Part shown: piece by piece, positions 25,154 through 34,203 of the stretch
Numbering within the stretch: the first letter of the stretch is position 1
How the letters are laid out: each line of letters starts with the position of its first letter
DNA from: Sphingopyxis sp.
GTDB taxonomy: Bacteria > Pseudomonadota > Alphaproteobacteria > Sphingomonadales > Sphingomonadaceae
DNA: 64,000 nt
Assembly: GCA_017745175.1 (NCBI GenBank)
Contig: JAGHZY010000010.1
Coordinates: 34,414 to 98,413, forward strand
Direction: 5' to 3'
The notes under the pieces: generated by a model
What the model saw: only the letters and a program-made list of their open reading frames with translations
The model's database searches: none
Told to the model about the DNA's origin: nothing
Position numbers and translations under genes: made by a program

Positions 25154-25897
25154 ATGGACCGCCTCATATATACCAGCCTTACCGCGATGCGGGGCAGCAT
25201 GTCCCGGCAGACGGCGATCGCCAACAATCTGGCGAACGCCCAGACGCCGGGTTTCCGGGCCGACATGGCGAATGCGCAGGCGCTGTGGCTCGATGGAAGC
25301 GGGCTCGATGCGCGCGCCATGGCATCCGAAGAGGTGCTCGGCGCCGACATGCGCGCCGGCACCGTCACCCAGACGGGCCGCGACCTCGACATCGCGATGC
25401 AGGGCGATGCACTGCTTGTCGTGCAGGCGAAGGATGGCGAAGAGGCGTACACCCGCCGCGGCGACCTGCAGGTTTCGCCGAGCGGGCTGCTCACTACCGG
25501 TGACGGCAATCCCGTTCAGGGCGGTCAGGGGCCGGTGACGATCCCGCCCGCCGACGCGATCACGATCGACCAGGAAGGCCGTGTGTGGATCGTGCCGCAA
25601 GGCGGCGATCCCGAAAATCCGCAGGAGGTCGACCGGCTTCGCCTCGCGACGCCGGCGGGATCGGACATCGCCAAGGGTCTCGACGGACTGTTCCGCGTGA
25701 AGGGCGGTGGTATCCTGCCCGATGACCCCGAAGCCCGGCTGCTCACCCGCTCGATCGAAGGGTCGAACGTCACCGCAACCGCCGCGCTCGTCGAGATGAT
25801 CGAGGCGAGCCGCAGCTGGGACACCCAATTGAAGATGATCGGCGACGTGCGCGACATGGACAGCGCGACCGCCAATCTGATGCAGCTTCCGCGTTAA
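25154..25897 (+). CDS. flgF: Flagellar rod protein FlgF
   Basis: 247 residues, usual length. Proximal rod subunit. Seen: MDRLIYTSLTAMRGSMSRQT, AIANNLANAQTPGFRADM, and C-terminal VEMIEASRSWDTQLKMIGDV. Lies 35 bp after flgE and 12 bp before flgG. Confidence 0.95.
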   Translation: MDRLIYTSLTAMRGSMSRQTAIANNLANAQTPGFRADMANAQALWLDGSGLDARAMASEEVLGADMRAGTVTQTGRDLDIAMQGDALLVVQAKDGEEAYTRRGDLQVSPSGLLTTGDGNPVQGGQGPVTIPPADAITIDQEGRVWIVPQGGDPENPQEVDRLRLATPAGSDIAKGLDGLFRVKGGGILPDDPEARLLTRSIEGSNVTATAALVEMIEASRSWDTQLKMIGDVRDMDSATANLMQLPR

Positions 25898-25909
25898 GGA
25901 GATTATGAA

Positions 25910-26695
25910 ATGAGTATCGGTGCCTTGCACGTCGCGCGGACCGGTCTGGATGCCCAAGGCTTCCGGATGCAGGTGATCGCGAACAACCTCGCCAACGTCA
26001 ACACGACGGGCTTCAAGCGCGACCGCGCGAGCTTCGAGACGCTGAGCTATCAGATGATGACGCAGGCGGGCGCGCCGTCGACGGCCGAAAACCGCTACGC
26101 GACCGGGCTCAACCTCGGTACCGGCGTCGCGCTCAATGGCACAGCGCGCATGGACACGCAGGGCACGTTCCAGACGACGGGCAACGGGCTCGACGTTGCG
26201 ATCGACGGCGCCGGCTATTTCCAGGTCGAGATGCCCGACGGGCGCACCGGCTATACCCGCGCGGGCAATTTCGGCCGCGCCCCCGACGGCACGATCGTGA
26301 CCTCGGACGGCAAGCCGCTGACCCCCGCGATCCAGATTCCCGAGGATGCGAGCAATGTGACGATCGGCCTCGACGGCACCGTGTCGGCAACCGGTGCCGA
26401 CGGTACGGCGCTCGAACTCGGACGGATCGAGATCGCGCGCTTCGCCAATCCGGCGGGGCTGCAGGCGATCGGCGGCAACATGCTCGTCGAGACGCAGGCC
26501 TCGGGCGCTCCGCTCGTCGGCGGCGCGGGCGAGGAAGGCCGTGGCAGCCTGCGCGGCGGGATGCTCGAGGGATCGAACGTCAATGTTGTCGAGGAACTCG
26601 TCGACATGATCGAGACGCAGCGCGCCTATGAGGTCAATTCGAAGATGATCTCGGCAACCGACGAGATGATGAAAAATGCGTCGCAGACTCTCTAA
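25910..26695 (+). CDS. flgG: Distal rod protein FlgG
   Basis: 261 residues, the family length, and highly conserved. Seen: N-terminal ALHVARTGLDAQGFRMQVIA, NNLANVNTTGFKRDRASF, and C-terminal VEELVDMIETQRAYEVNSKM. Preceded by AAGGAG; its 3' end overlaps flgH by 20 bp. Confidence 0.97.
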   Translation: MSIGALHVARTGLDAQGFRMQVIANNLANVNTTGFKRDRASFETLSYQMMTQAGAPSTAENRYATGLNLGTGVALNGTARMDTQGTFQTTGNGLDVAIDGAGYFQVEMPDGRTGYTRAGNFGRAPDGTIVTSDGKPLTPAIQIPEDASNVTIGLDGTVSATGADGTALELGRIEIARFANPAGLQAIGGNMLVETQASGAPLVGGAGEEGRGSLRGGMLEGSNVNVVEELVDMIETQRAYEVNSKMISATDEMMKNASQTL

Positions 26696-27335
26696 CGCGG
26701 CCCTGCTTGCCCTCGCGCTGGCGCCCGTTTCGGCGCTCGCGAAGGACAAGCAGCCGCCCGACGCCTTTGCGGCGACGGCGCCGGTCGGTCCGGCGCCGCT
26801 GCCGGGCAATGGCTCGATCTTCCAGGGCAGCTATGTGGCGCTCACTTCGGGCGGTCGCGCAGGCGCCGTCGGCGATATCGTCACGATCCAGCTCGTCGAG
26901 CGCACCGCGGCGACAAAGAGCAACGCCGCGGGCACGCAGCGCGACGGCAATATCGGCCTGACGCCGCCGACCACCGGCCCGCTGTCGCTGTTCAACCCGA
27001 GCGACGTCGCGATGGGTGGCGGCCAGCAGTTCAAGGGCAAGGGCGACGCGTCGCAGTCGAATGCCTTGTCGGGCGAAGTCAGCGTGACGATCGCTGCGGT
27101 CTATCCCAACGGCACGATGCTGGTGCGCGGCGAAAAGCTGCTCACGCTCAATCGCGGCGACGAACGCGTCCAGATTTCGGGGATCATCCGCGCGATCGAC
27201 ATCAGCCCCGACAACCGCGTCCTGTCGACCCGCGTTGCCGACGCGAACATCCGTTACGTCGGCAAGGGCGAGATCGCCCGCGCCAGCAAGCAAGGCTGGC
27301 TGCAACGTTTCTTCTCGATCATCAGCCCTTTCTGA
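26676..27335 (+). CDS. flgH: L-ring protein FlgH lacking a lipobox
   Basis: 219 residues. Forms the outer-membrane L ring. Seen: family blocks GSIFQGSYVALTSGGRAGAV, VGDIVTIQLVER, VRGEKLLTLNRGDERVQISG and IRAIDISPDNRVLSTRVADA. The N-terminus MRRRLSNAALLALALAPVSA is a Sec signal ending in SALAKD with no cysteine anywhere near, whereas FlgH is normally a lipoprotein. Translation starts 20 bp inside flgG. Confidence 0.93.
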   Translation: MRRRLSNAALLALALAPVSALAKDKQPPDAFAATAPVGPAPLPGNGSIFQGSYVALTSGGRAGAVGDIVTIQLVERTAATKSNAAGTQRDGNIGLTPPTTGPLSLFNPSDVAMGGGQQFKGKGDASQSNALSGEVSVTIAAVYPNGTMLVRGEKLLTLNRGDERVQISGIIRAIDISPDNRVLSTRVADANIRYVGKGEIARASKQGWLQRFFSIISPF

Positions 27336-27347
27336 AGAGGAATTAAA

Positions 27348-28457
27348 GTGACCCAGCGTCCGTCCCTGTTCACCCTTTTTGCGCTCCTGCTCGCCAGTTT
27401 CGCCTTCGCGGCGCCGGCGCAGGCCGAGCGCATCAAGGACATGGGCCAGTTCCAGGGCCTGCGCGCCAACCAGCTCACCGGCTACGGCATCGTCGTCGGT
27501 CTCGCGGGCACCGGCGACGACAGCCTCGATTATTCGACGCTGGGCATGAAGGGCGCGGTCTCGCGTTTCGGCCTGACCTTGCCGCCGGGAGTCAACCCGG
27601 CGCTGAAGAACGCCGCGGCGGTGATGATCACCGCCGAACTGCCGCCCTTCGCCAAGCCCGGCCAGCGTCTCGATGTCACCGTGTCGGCGATCGGCAAGTC
27701 GAAAAGCCTGCGCGGCGGCACGCTCGTGCTCGCGCCGCTTTATGGCGCCGACGGGCAGATCTATGCGATGGTGCAGGGCAATCTGGTCATCGGCGGCCTC
27801 GGCGTCGATGCCGCCGACGGATCGAAGCTGACGGTGAATGTGCCGTCGAGCGGCCGCATCGCCGGCGGCGCGACGGTCGAGCGCGCAGTCGACACCGGCT
27901 TTGCCACGACCAGCTATCTCACCTTCAACCTCCACCAGTTCGATGCCACCAATGCCAAGCGCGTCACCGATGCGATCAACGCGGCGCTGCCCGGCAGTGC
28001 GTCGATGATCGACGGCGCGAGCATCGCCATTCGCACAGCGGGCAGCGGCGACGAACGCATGCGGCTGATCTCGCAGATCGAAAATCTGGGCGTCCAGCGC
28101 GCCGAGCCTCCGGCCAAGGTCATCGTCAATGCCCGTACCGGCACCGTCGTGATCAACGGCGCGGTCCGCGTCGGCACCGCCGCGGTGACGCAGGGCAAGC
28201 TCACTGTCTCGATCAAGGAATCGCCGATGGTCGTGCAGCCGGCGCCGTTCAGCCGGGGCCAGACCGCGGTCGAGCCGTCGAGCGAGATCAGCGTCGAGCA
28301 GGACTATCGTCCGGTGATGCTGGTGAAGCCCACCGCCTCGCTTTCCGAACTCGTCGATGCGATCAATCGCATGGGCGTTCCCCCCGGCGACCTTGTCGCC
28401 ATCCTCGAGGCGCTGAGCCAGGCCGGCGCGCTCACTGCGGAACTGGTGATCATATGA
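27348..28457 (+). CDS. flgI: P-ring protein FlgI
   Basis: 369 residues from GTG 27348 (AAGAGGAATTAAA upstream). Periplasmic ring around the rod in the peptidoglycan layer. Seen: a signal peptide ending APAQAE, then ERIKDMGQFQGLRANQLTGY, GIVVGLAGTGD, and the C-terminal ISVEQDYRPVMLVKPTASLS with ALSQAGALTAELVII. Overlaps flgJ by 4 bp. Confidence 0.97.
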   Translation: MTQRPSLFTLFALLLASFAFAAPAQAERIKDMGQFQGLRANQLTGYGIVVGLAGTGDDSLDYSTLGMKGAVSRFGLTLPPGVNPALKNAAAVMITAELPPFAKPGQRLDVTVSAIGKSKSLRGGTLVLAPLYGADGQIYAMVQGNLVIGGLGVDAADGSKLTVNVPSSGRIAGGATVERAVDTGFATTSYLTFNLHQFDATNAKRVTDAINAALPGSASMIDGASIAIRTAGSGDERMRLISQIENLGVQRAEPPAKVIVNARTGTVVINGAVRVGTAAVTQGKLTVSIKESPMVVQPAPFSRGQTAVEPSSEISVEQDYRPVMLVKPTASLSELVDAINRMGVPPGDLVAILEALSQAGALTAELVII

Positions 28458-28771
28458 CGACGCCCATCTCTTCGGTCGGTGCGACGCCGACCCCCGCGGC
28501 CGCGGGTGGCGGCGACGGCGGCCTCCGCAAGGCGGCCGAGGCTTTCGAGGCCGTGATCCTGCGCCAGCTGATGGCGTCGATGCGACAGGCCAAGCTTGGC
28601 GACGACATCTTCGGATCGAGCGCGACCGACAATTTCCGCGAAATGGCCGACGCGCGCACCGCCGATTCGATCGCCGCGATGCGCCAGTTCGGCATCGCCG
28701 ACATGGTCGAACGGCAGTTCCGCGGCCAGCTCGGCGGCCTTGCGAGCGGCCTCAAGGGAGGCGTGCAATGA
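28454..28771 (+). CDS. flgJ: Rod-binding protein FlgJ, single-domain form
   Basis: 105 residues. Seen: only the rod-binding domain (RKAAEAFEAVILRQLMASMR, ATDNFREMADARTADSIAAM, GIADMVERQ); the peptidoglycan hydrolase domain fused to it in enterobacteria is missing. The separate transglycosylase encoded at 20754-21581 probably takes over that job. Overlaps flgI and flgK by 4 bp each. Confidence 0.92.
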   Translation: MTTPISSVGATPTPAAAGGGDGGLRKAAEAFEAVILRQLMASMRQAKLGDDIFGSSATDNFREMADARTADSIAAMRQFGIADMVERQFRGQLGGLASGLKGGVQ

Positions 28772-30093
28772 GCGATCTGCTCGGCATCGGCTACAGCGGG
28801 CTGAAGGCCTATTCGCGCGCGCTGGCGACGGTGGGCGACAATATCGCCAACGCCCAGACGCCCGGTTATGCGCGGCGCCGGCTCGAGATGATGGAGGCCG
28901 TCGGCGGCGGCAATTCGATCTTCTATCGCGGCAACACCAACCCCGGCGGCGTCGACATCCGCGGGCTCGATCGCTCGGTCGACCAGTGGCTGATCGAGGA
29001 TTCGAGGATCACCTCGGGCGATGCCGAACGCTCGGCGACGAAGCTTTCGTGGCTCGACAAGGTCGAAGGCGCATTGAGCGACGAGACCAACGGCATCAAG
29101 ACCGCGCTCACCAAACTCTACACCACCGCCGATCAGCTGACGTCCGATCCGTCGAACCGGACGCTGCGCAGCCAGTTCCTCCAGTCGGTCGACGATATCG
29201 CGTCGGGCTTTCGCACCGCGGCGAACCAGCTCGACAAGATGGGCGAGGGGATCGAGGGGGCCGCGGCGAGCGCGGTCGACCAGTTCAACGCCGATCTCGA
29301 TGCGCTCGAACAGATCAACATCGGCTTGCGCAAGGCGCGGCCGGGCTCGACCAACGAGGCGAGCCTGCTCGACGAACGCGACCGCCTGCTCGACAAATTG
29401 TCGTCACAGGCGGGCGTCAGCCCGACGTTCGACAACAATGGCGCGGTGACGCTGCGCGCGACCGGATCGGGCGACCTGCTCGTCGGCGGCGGCGTGGTGA
29501 ATCCGATTTCGGTCACCGCCGCACCCGACGGACGCCTGTCGTACAGCGTCGGCGGTTCGCCACTCGCGATTTCGACCGGATCGCTCGCCGGCCTCGCCGA
29601 GGGCGCGAACCATGTCGCCGATCAGCGCGCCGCGCTCGATACGATGGCAACCCAGTTCGCGAACCAGCTCAACACCGCGCATCAGGCGGGCACCGATGCC
29701 AATGGCAATCCGGGCCAGCCCTTGTTCACCGGCACCAGCGCCGCGACGCTGACCGCGACGGCGCTGACGCCCGATCAGGTCGCGGCAGCGAACGCATCGG
29801 GCAGCAACGGCAATATGCTCGTGCTCGGCGCGATGCGCGGGGCGAACGATCCCGAGGCGCGCTGGTCGGGCCATATGGCGACGCAGGCGCAGACGGTTGC
29901 TTCGGCGCGCGCGCAGGATGCGGCGGCGGCGACGCGGGCCGATGCATCGGCGGCGGCGCGCGACGGCGTCAGCCAGGTCGACCTCGACACCGAAGCCGCC
30001 GAATTGCTCCGCTTTCAGCAGGCCTATTCGGCGGCCGCGCGCACGATCCAGGTCGCGCGCGAAACCATGCAGACATTGCTCAGCTCGCTCTAG
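28768..30093 (+). CDS. flgK: Hook-filament junction protein FlgK
   Basis: 441 residues, somewhat shorter than the 547 of Salmonella because of a smaller central domain. Seen: N-terminal GYSGLKAYSRALATVGDNIA, NAQTPGYARRR and C-terminal VDLDTEAAELLRFQQAYSAA, ARTIQVARETMQTLLSS. Sits between flgJ (4-bp overlap) and flgL. Confidence 0.95.
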   Translation: MSDLLGIGYSGLKAYSRALATVGDNIANAQTPGYARRRLEMMEAVGGGNSIFYRGNTNPGGVDIRGLDRSVDQWLIEDSRITSGDAERSATKLSWLDKVEGALSDETNGIKTALTKLYTTADQLTSDPSNRTLRSQFLQSVDDIASGFRTAANQLDKMGEGIEGAAASAVDQFNADLDALEQINIGLRKARPGSTNEASLLDERDRLLDKLSSQAGVSPTFDNNGAVTLRATGSGDLLVGGGVVNPISVTAAPDGRLSYSVGGSPLAISTGSLAGLAEGANHVADQRAALDTMATQFANQLNTAHQAGTDANGNPGQPLFTGTSAATLTATALTPDQVAAANASGSNGNMLVLGAMRGANDPEARWSGHMATQAQTVASARAQDAAAATRADASAAARDGVSQVDLDTEAAELLRFQQAYSAAARTIQVARETMQTLLSSL

Positions 30094-30108
30094 GGAAGGG
30101 GCCGGATC

Positions 30109-30939
30109 ATGATCAACGCCGTAGGCAATCGCATGACGCGCGAAATCGCACGCCAGCAGAAACTCGCCGATGTGCTCGAACGGACGCAGATCCAGATTTC
30201 GGGCGGCAAGAAGCTGCTGCGCATGTCCGACGATCCCGTCGCCGCGCGGCGGATCGCGACGATCGGCACGACGCAGGCGAGCATGACCGCCTGGTCGTCG
30301 AACATCAATTCGGCCACCGCGCTCGTTTCGCAGGCCGACGGTGTGATGAAATCGGTCAGCAATCTGATGACGCGCGCGCGCGAACTGACGCTCGCTGCTG
30401 CGAGCGAAACGGTGAATCCTGCCGACCGCGCGACGATCGCCGCCGAACTCGGCACGATCGCCGACGAGCTCGACGCGCTCACGGCGACGCGCGATTCGAA
30501 CGGCGAGCCGGTGTTCGCCGCGGGTGCCGCGCGCGTGATGCGCTTCGATTCGGATGTCAGCTTTGCCCCGGTCCCTTCGGCGGCCGATATCTTCGTCGTC
30601 GGCGGCAACAGCCTGTCGACCAATATCCGCGATGCCGCGGCGGCAGTGGCGGCGGGTGACAAGGTCGCGATGACCGCCTCGCTCGGCGTGCTTGCCACCG
30701 CGATCAGCCATGTCGCCGACAAGCACGCCGAACTCGGCCTCGCCGGGGGGCGGCTTGATCGCATCGGCGACGGGCTGGCGGCGCGCGGGATCACGCTCAA
30801 GGACGAGCGGTCCGACGTCGAGGATACCAATCTCGACGAAGCGATCGCGCAGCTCAATGCCCAGGATCTGACGCTGCAGGCCGCCCAGGCCGCCTTTGCC
30901 AAGATCAACCGGCAGACCCTGTTCGATATTTTGAGCTGA
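30109..30939 (+). CDS. flgL: Hook-filament junction protein FlgL
   Basis: 276 residues. Flagellin-related adaptor between FlgK and filament. Seen: N-terminal MTREIARQQKLADVLERTQI, SGGKKLLRMSDDPVAARR, and C-terminal ERSDVEDTNLDEAIAQLNAQ with a helix ending FDILS. Last gene of the flgB operon, with a FliA-like promoter right behind it. Confidence 0.95.
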   Translation: MINAVGNRMTREIARQQKLADVLERTQIQISGGKKLLRMSDDPVAARRIATIGTTQASMTAWSSNINSATALVSQADGVMKSVSNLMTRARELTLAAASETVNPADRATIAAELGTIADELDALTATRDSNGEPVFAAGAARVMRFDSDVSFAPVPSAADIFVVGGNSLSTNIRDAAAAVAAGDKVAMTASLGVLATAISHVADKHAELGLAGGRLDRIGDGLAARGITLKDERSDVEDTNLDEAIAQLNAQDLTLQAAQAAFAKINRQTLFDILS

Positions 30940-30945
30940 CGACCC

Positions 30946-30972
30946 TCAATCTTGCGGCGCGGCTGCCGTTAA
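30946..30972 (+). promoter_or_regulatory. FliA (sigma28)-type promoter of motAB
   Basis: TCAATCTT-N11-GCCGTTAA, 69 bp before motA and 6 bp after the flgL stop. The -10 element differs from the enterobacterial GCCGATAA at one base; the -35 resembles the fliD site almost exactly. Confidence 0.75.
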
Positions 30973-31041
30973 TCATCAAGACGTCCCTGAAGCGACGGGG
31001 GCCGGCTGGGACAGCCGGAGCCCGAATGGAGTTGCGCGCAC

Positions 31042-31905
31042 ATGTTTCCCGTTGTCGGCATCGTCGTACTGATCCTGCTGGTCTTCGGGGGCTTTGCGCT
31101 GACCGGGGGCAATCTCGGGCCCGTCCTCCATGCGCTTCCGCACGAAATGCTGATCATCGGCGGGGCCGCGGTCGGCTCGCTGATCATCGGCAATTCGGGC
31201 AGCGAACTGAAGGCGCTCGGCGGCGGACTCGCCAAGGTGTTCAAGGGACCGCAGTACAGGAAGCAGGACTATCTCGACTGCATCCTGCTCGTCTCGACGC
31301 TGATGAAGATGATGCGCACCGAAGGTCCGGTCGCGGTCGAGCCGCATATCGAGGACCCTAAGAATTCGACGATCTTCCAGCAATATCCGAAGCTTCTGAA
31401 GGACGACACGCTTGTCCACCTGATCTGCGACACGCTGCGTCTCGTCGTTGTGTCGTCGGGGACGCTCGATCCGCACGCGGTCGAGGAGGTGATGGACAAT
31501 GCGCTGAAGAGCCACCACCATCACAGCATGAAGCCCGCCGAAGGGCTGCAGAGCCTCGCCGACGCGCTGCCGGCGCTCGGCATCGTCGCCGCGGTGCTCG
31601 GCGTCGTGAAGACGATGGGCTCGATCGACAAGCCGCCCGAAGTTCTCGGCGGCATGATCGGTTCGGCGCTCGTCGGCACCTTCCTCGGCGTGCTTCTGGC
31701 CTATGGTCTCGTCGGTCCGTTCGCGGCGCGGGCGAAGACCGTCATCGAAAGCGATGCCGCCATCTATCACACGGTGAAGCAGCTGATCATCGCGTCGCTG
31801 CACGGCCATCCGCAGCCGCTGGTGATCGAGGCGGCGCGTTCGGGCGTTGATCACCATAACCAGCCCAGCTTTGCCGAGGTGTTCGACGGAATGCGGGGGC
31901 GGTAA
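31042..31905 (+). CDS. motA: Flagellar stator protein MotA
   Basis: 287 residues. Proton-channel subunit whose cytoplasmic loop works against FliG. Seen: four membrane segments (about 5-22, 33-50, 170-190, 205-225), the LADALPALGIVAAVLGVVKT block with the conserved Pro, and the PPEVLGGMIGSALVGTFLGV segment. Overlaps motB by one base. GGAG sits about 10 nt before the ATG. Confidence 0.96.
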   Translation: MFPVVGIVVLILLVFGGFALTGGNLGPVLHALPHEMLIIGGAAVGSLIIGNSGSELKALGGGLAKVFKGPQYRKQDYLDCILLVSTLMKMMRTEGPVAVEPHIEDPKNSTIFQQYPKLLKDDTLVHLICDTLRLVVVSSGTLDPHAVEEVMDNALKSHHHHSMKPAEGLQSLADALPALGIVAAVLGVVKTMGSIDKPPEVLGGMIGSALVGTFLGVLLAYGLVGPFAARAKTVIESDAAIYHTVKQLIIASLHGHPQPLVIEAARSGVDHHNQPSFAEVFDGMRGR

Positions 31906-32765
31906 TGGCTGCGCGTCCCAACATGCCGCGCCCGATCATCGTCAAGAAGGTGATCCAGCAGGCGCACGGCGGTCATCATGGCGGCGCGTGGAAGGTCGCC
32001 TACGCCGACTTCGTGACCGCAATGATGGCCTTCTTCCTCCTGATGTGGCTTCTGGGGGCAACGACCGAGAAACAGCGCAAGGCGCTCGCCGACTATTTCG
32101 CGCCGACGATCGTCCAGGCAAAGACCGACAGCGCCGGCTCGACCGGGCTGTTCGGAGGCGACTCGCTGGTGGCCGCCGACAAATATCCGCATGGCGCCGC
32201 GCAGACGGGTACACGCGCGATGACCATTCCGCGCGACGCCGTGGGCGGGCCGCGCGAGGCGTCGGGGCGCGAGCGCGAGGCCGAATCGAAGAAGTTCAAC
32301 CTGATTGCCCAGTCGATGCAGGACCGGATCCTGGCCAAGGGCGATCTCAGGCGGCTCGCGCGCAACCTGCGCTTTACCGAAACGATCGAGGGGCTGCGCA
32401 TCGACGTCGTCGACGATGCCGATTTCTCGATGTTCGTGATCGGCACCAGCCAGCTCACCGCCGCCGGTGCCCGCCTGTTCGCCGAAATTGCCAAGCCGAT
32501 CGCCGACGTGCCGAACCAGGTCATGATCCGCGGCCACACCGATGCCGCGCCATGGTCGGCGAAGGCGGGGACGAACAACTGGCGCCTGTCGGTCGACCGC
32601 GCCGAGGTGACGCGCCACTATCTCGAGTTTCGCGGCATCGCATCGGACCGCTTTTCGCGAATCGAGGGGGTCGCCGACCGCGAACCCTATGTTCCCGCCG
32701 ACCGATTCGATCCGCGCAATCGCCGGATTTCGATCACGCTCGGCTGGCGGCAGGTCAATGATTAG
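31905..32765 (+). CDS. motB: Flagellar stator protein MotB
   Basis: 286 residues. Peptidoglycan-anchored channel partner of MotA. Seen: a basic/His-rich N-terminus, a single membrane helix with proton-carrying Asp35 (KVAYADFVTAMMAFFLLMWL), the plug region, and a C-terminal OmpA-like domain with IRGHTDAAPW and NWRLSVDRAEVTRHYL. The conserved Asp favours a proton-driven stator, though ion choice is not proven. Confidence 0.96.
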   Translation: MAARPNMPRPIIVKKVIQQAHGGHHGGAWKVAYADFVTAMMAFFLLMWLLGATTEKQRKALADYFAPTIVQAKTDSAGSTGLFGGDSLVAADKYPHGAAQTGTRAMTIPRDAVGGPREASGREREAESKKFNLIAQSMQDRILAKGDLRRLARNLRFTETIEGLRIDVVDDADFSMFVIGTSQLTAAGARLFAEIAKPIADVPNQVMIRGHTDAAPWSAKAGTNNWRLSVDRAEVTRHYLEFRGIASDRFSRIEGVADREPYVPADRFDPRNRRISITLGWRQVND

Positions 32766-32787
32766 TGCCAGTTTGGCAGTATATCGG

Positions 32788-32870
32788 ACAAGGTTAACGC
32801 GATTGCGCCGTTAATGGTTCCACTTTGGCAATATTACTTTGTTTTGAATGACTTAAGGTCTCGCCGATAA
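32788..32870 (+). promoter_or_regulatory. Candidate promoter elements upstream of the sigma54 activator gene
   Basis: The 181-bp gap after motB holds a GCCGTTAA (32807-32814) 11 bp after ACAAGGTT, a weaker relative of the FliA-type sites, and an isolated GCCGATAA (32863-32870) with a poor -35. Either could be FliA-dependent; an ordinary sigma70 promoter in this AT-rich gap is equally possible. Confidence 0.35.
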
Positions 32871-32946
32871 GCTTTCGTTTACCAATTTCGTCAATTTCTG
32901 ACTCCATCGAAGGGGGCACCGGGCGGGCGGTGCGGTGGAGACTGAA

Positions 32947-34020
32947 ATGACACTGGGGCAGAACAACAATACGGCGCTCGAAGCGCTGATCATCGGCACG
33001 AGCCCGGCAACCTGCCGGCTGCGCGAGATGATCCGCCGCGTGGCGCGGTCGAACGCCTCGGTGATGCTCTGCGGCCCGTCGGGCTCGGGCAAGGAACTGG
33101 TCGCCCGTGCGATCCACGACGAAGGCGCCCGTACGGGCAAGGCCTTCTCGGCGATCAACTGCGGCGCGATCCCCGGCGAACTCATCGAATCCGAACTCTT
33201 CGGGCATGAAAAGGGCAGCTTCACCGGCGCCCATGCCCGTCGCATCGGCCATTTCGAAGCGAGCGAGGGCGGGACGCTCTTCCTCGACGAAATCGGCGAC
33301 ATGCGTTTCGACATGCAGGTCAAACTGCTCCGCGTGCTCGAGGACCGGACGATCGTCCGCGTCGGCAGCAGCGAGGTGAAGGCCGTCGACGTTCGCGTCA
33401 TTTCGGCTACCCACCAGGATCTCGGCGCTGCGATCGCCGAGGGCAAGTTCCGCGAAGACCTGTTCTTCCGGCTCGGCGTGGTTGTGCTCCAGGTCCCCAG
33501 CCTTGCCAGCCGCGTCGAGGATATTCCGGCGCTCGTCCGCCACTTCCAGCGCCAGATGCCGGCCGACACCAAATGCCGCTATGACGACGCTGCGATGGCG
33601 CTCCTCATGCAGCATGGCTGGCCGGGCAATGTGCGCGAACTCCGCAATTTCGTCGAGCGCGCCAGCGTGCTGCACGGCGGCGAAACGCTCGGCGCCGAGG
33701 ATGTCGCCATGCTTCTGAACCCCACCGCAGCGCCTGCGCCGCGACAGGCCGCTTCCCGCGGCCCTGCCACGGTGCAGGCCAGCGTGGACGAATTCGCCGC
33801 AGAGCCTTGCGTTTCGGCCACGCCGCACGCCAAGACGCCGGCGCCGGGCCGTCCGATCGATCTGAAGCGCGAGATCGAAACGATCGAACTCGAACAGATT
33901 CACGTCGCGCTCGATCTGGCCGACGGCATCATTTCGGAGGCGGCCCGCCTGCTGACGCTGAAGCGCACGACGCTGATCGAGAAGATGCGCAAATACGGGG
34001 TTCATCAGCAGGCCGCCTGA
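32947..34020 (+). CDS. Sigma54-dependent flagellar activator (FlbD/FleQ-like, no receiver domain)
   Basis: 357 residues from ATG 32947, which has GGAG 6 nt upstream; GTG 32935 is less likely. AAA+ enhancer-binding protein that remodels sigma54 holoenzyme. Seen: Walker A GPSGSGKE (43-50), the sigma54 loop written GSFTGA (90-95) in place of GAFTGA, Walker B LFLDEIGD (111-118), the NVRELRN block, a Pro/Ala linker, and a Fis-type C-terminal HTH (ISEAARLLTLKRTTLIEKMR). There is no N-terminal response-regulator domain, so it is probably controlled by level or by a partner protein. Being in the island it is the obvious activator of the four sigma54 promoters. Confidence 0.9.
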   Translation: MTLGQNNNTALEALIIGTSPATCRLREMIRRVARSNASVMLCGPSGSGKELVARAIHDEGARTGKAFSAINCGAIPGELIESELFGHEKGSFTGAHARRIGHFEASEGGTLFLDEIGDMRFDMQVKLLRVLEDRTIVRVGSSEVKAVDVRVISATHQDLGAAIAEGKFREDLFFRLGVVVLQVPSLASRVEDIPALVRHFQRQMPADTKCRYDDAAMALLMQHGWPGNVRELRNFVERASVLHGGETLGAEDVAMLLNPTAAPAPRQAASRGPATVQASVDEFAAEPCVSATPHAKTPAPGRPIDLKREIETIELEQIHVALDLADGIISEAARLLTLKRTTLIEKMRKYGVHQQAA

Positions 34021-34036
34021 CGGCTCGCGACACGAG

Positions 34037-34179
34037 TTTCAGCACCCGCTGAAAAAGGGGGCTCTGGTCCGCTCCCGCACCACCCGGCCGTCCGTCCCCA
34101 CCTTGGGCGGCCGGGTACCCATCCTGCCCGGGCAGGCATGGCATCGGCCCGCCCCGATTTCCGGGGACGGGCCGATGCC
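34037..34179. repeat. Cluster of inverted repeats between convergent activator and fliS
   Basis: Four hairpins in 143 bp: TTTCAGC/GCTGAAA (34037-34054), ACCCGGCCG/CGGCCGGGT (34082-34116), the self-complementary CCTGCCCGGGCAGG (34123-34136) and GGCATCGGCCCG/CGGGCCGATGCC (34140-34179, 12-bp arms). They fill the gap between converging genes and may act as transcript ends on both strands; none has a clear T-run. Confidence 0.6.
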
Positions 34180-34203
34180 GTTTCGCGTCAGCGCGAACAA
34201 GTC

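Noticed and set aside
32825..32845. TTGGCAATATTACTTTG as a sigma54 promoter of the activator gene
   Set aside because: The position 10 bp after the GG is TT in place of GC, so the essential -12 dinucleotide is missing.
32863..32870. GCCGATAA as a definite FliA promoter for the sigma54 activator gene
   Set aside because: The -10 is perfect but no acceptable -35 lies 11 bp upstream; kept only as part of a low-confidence promoter region.
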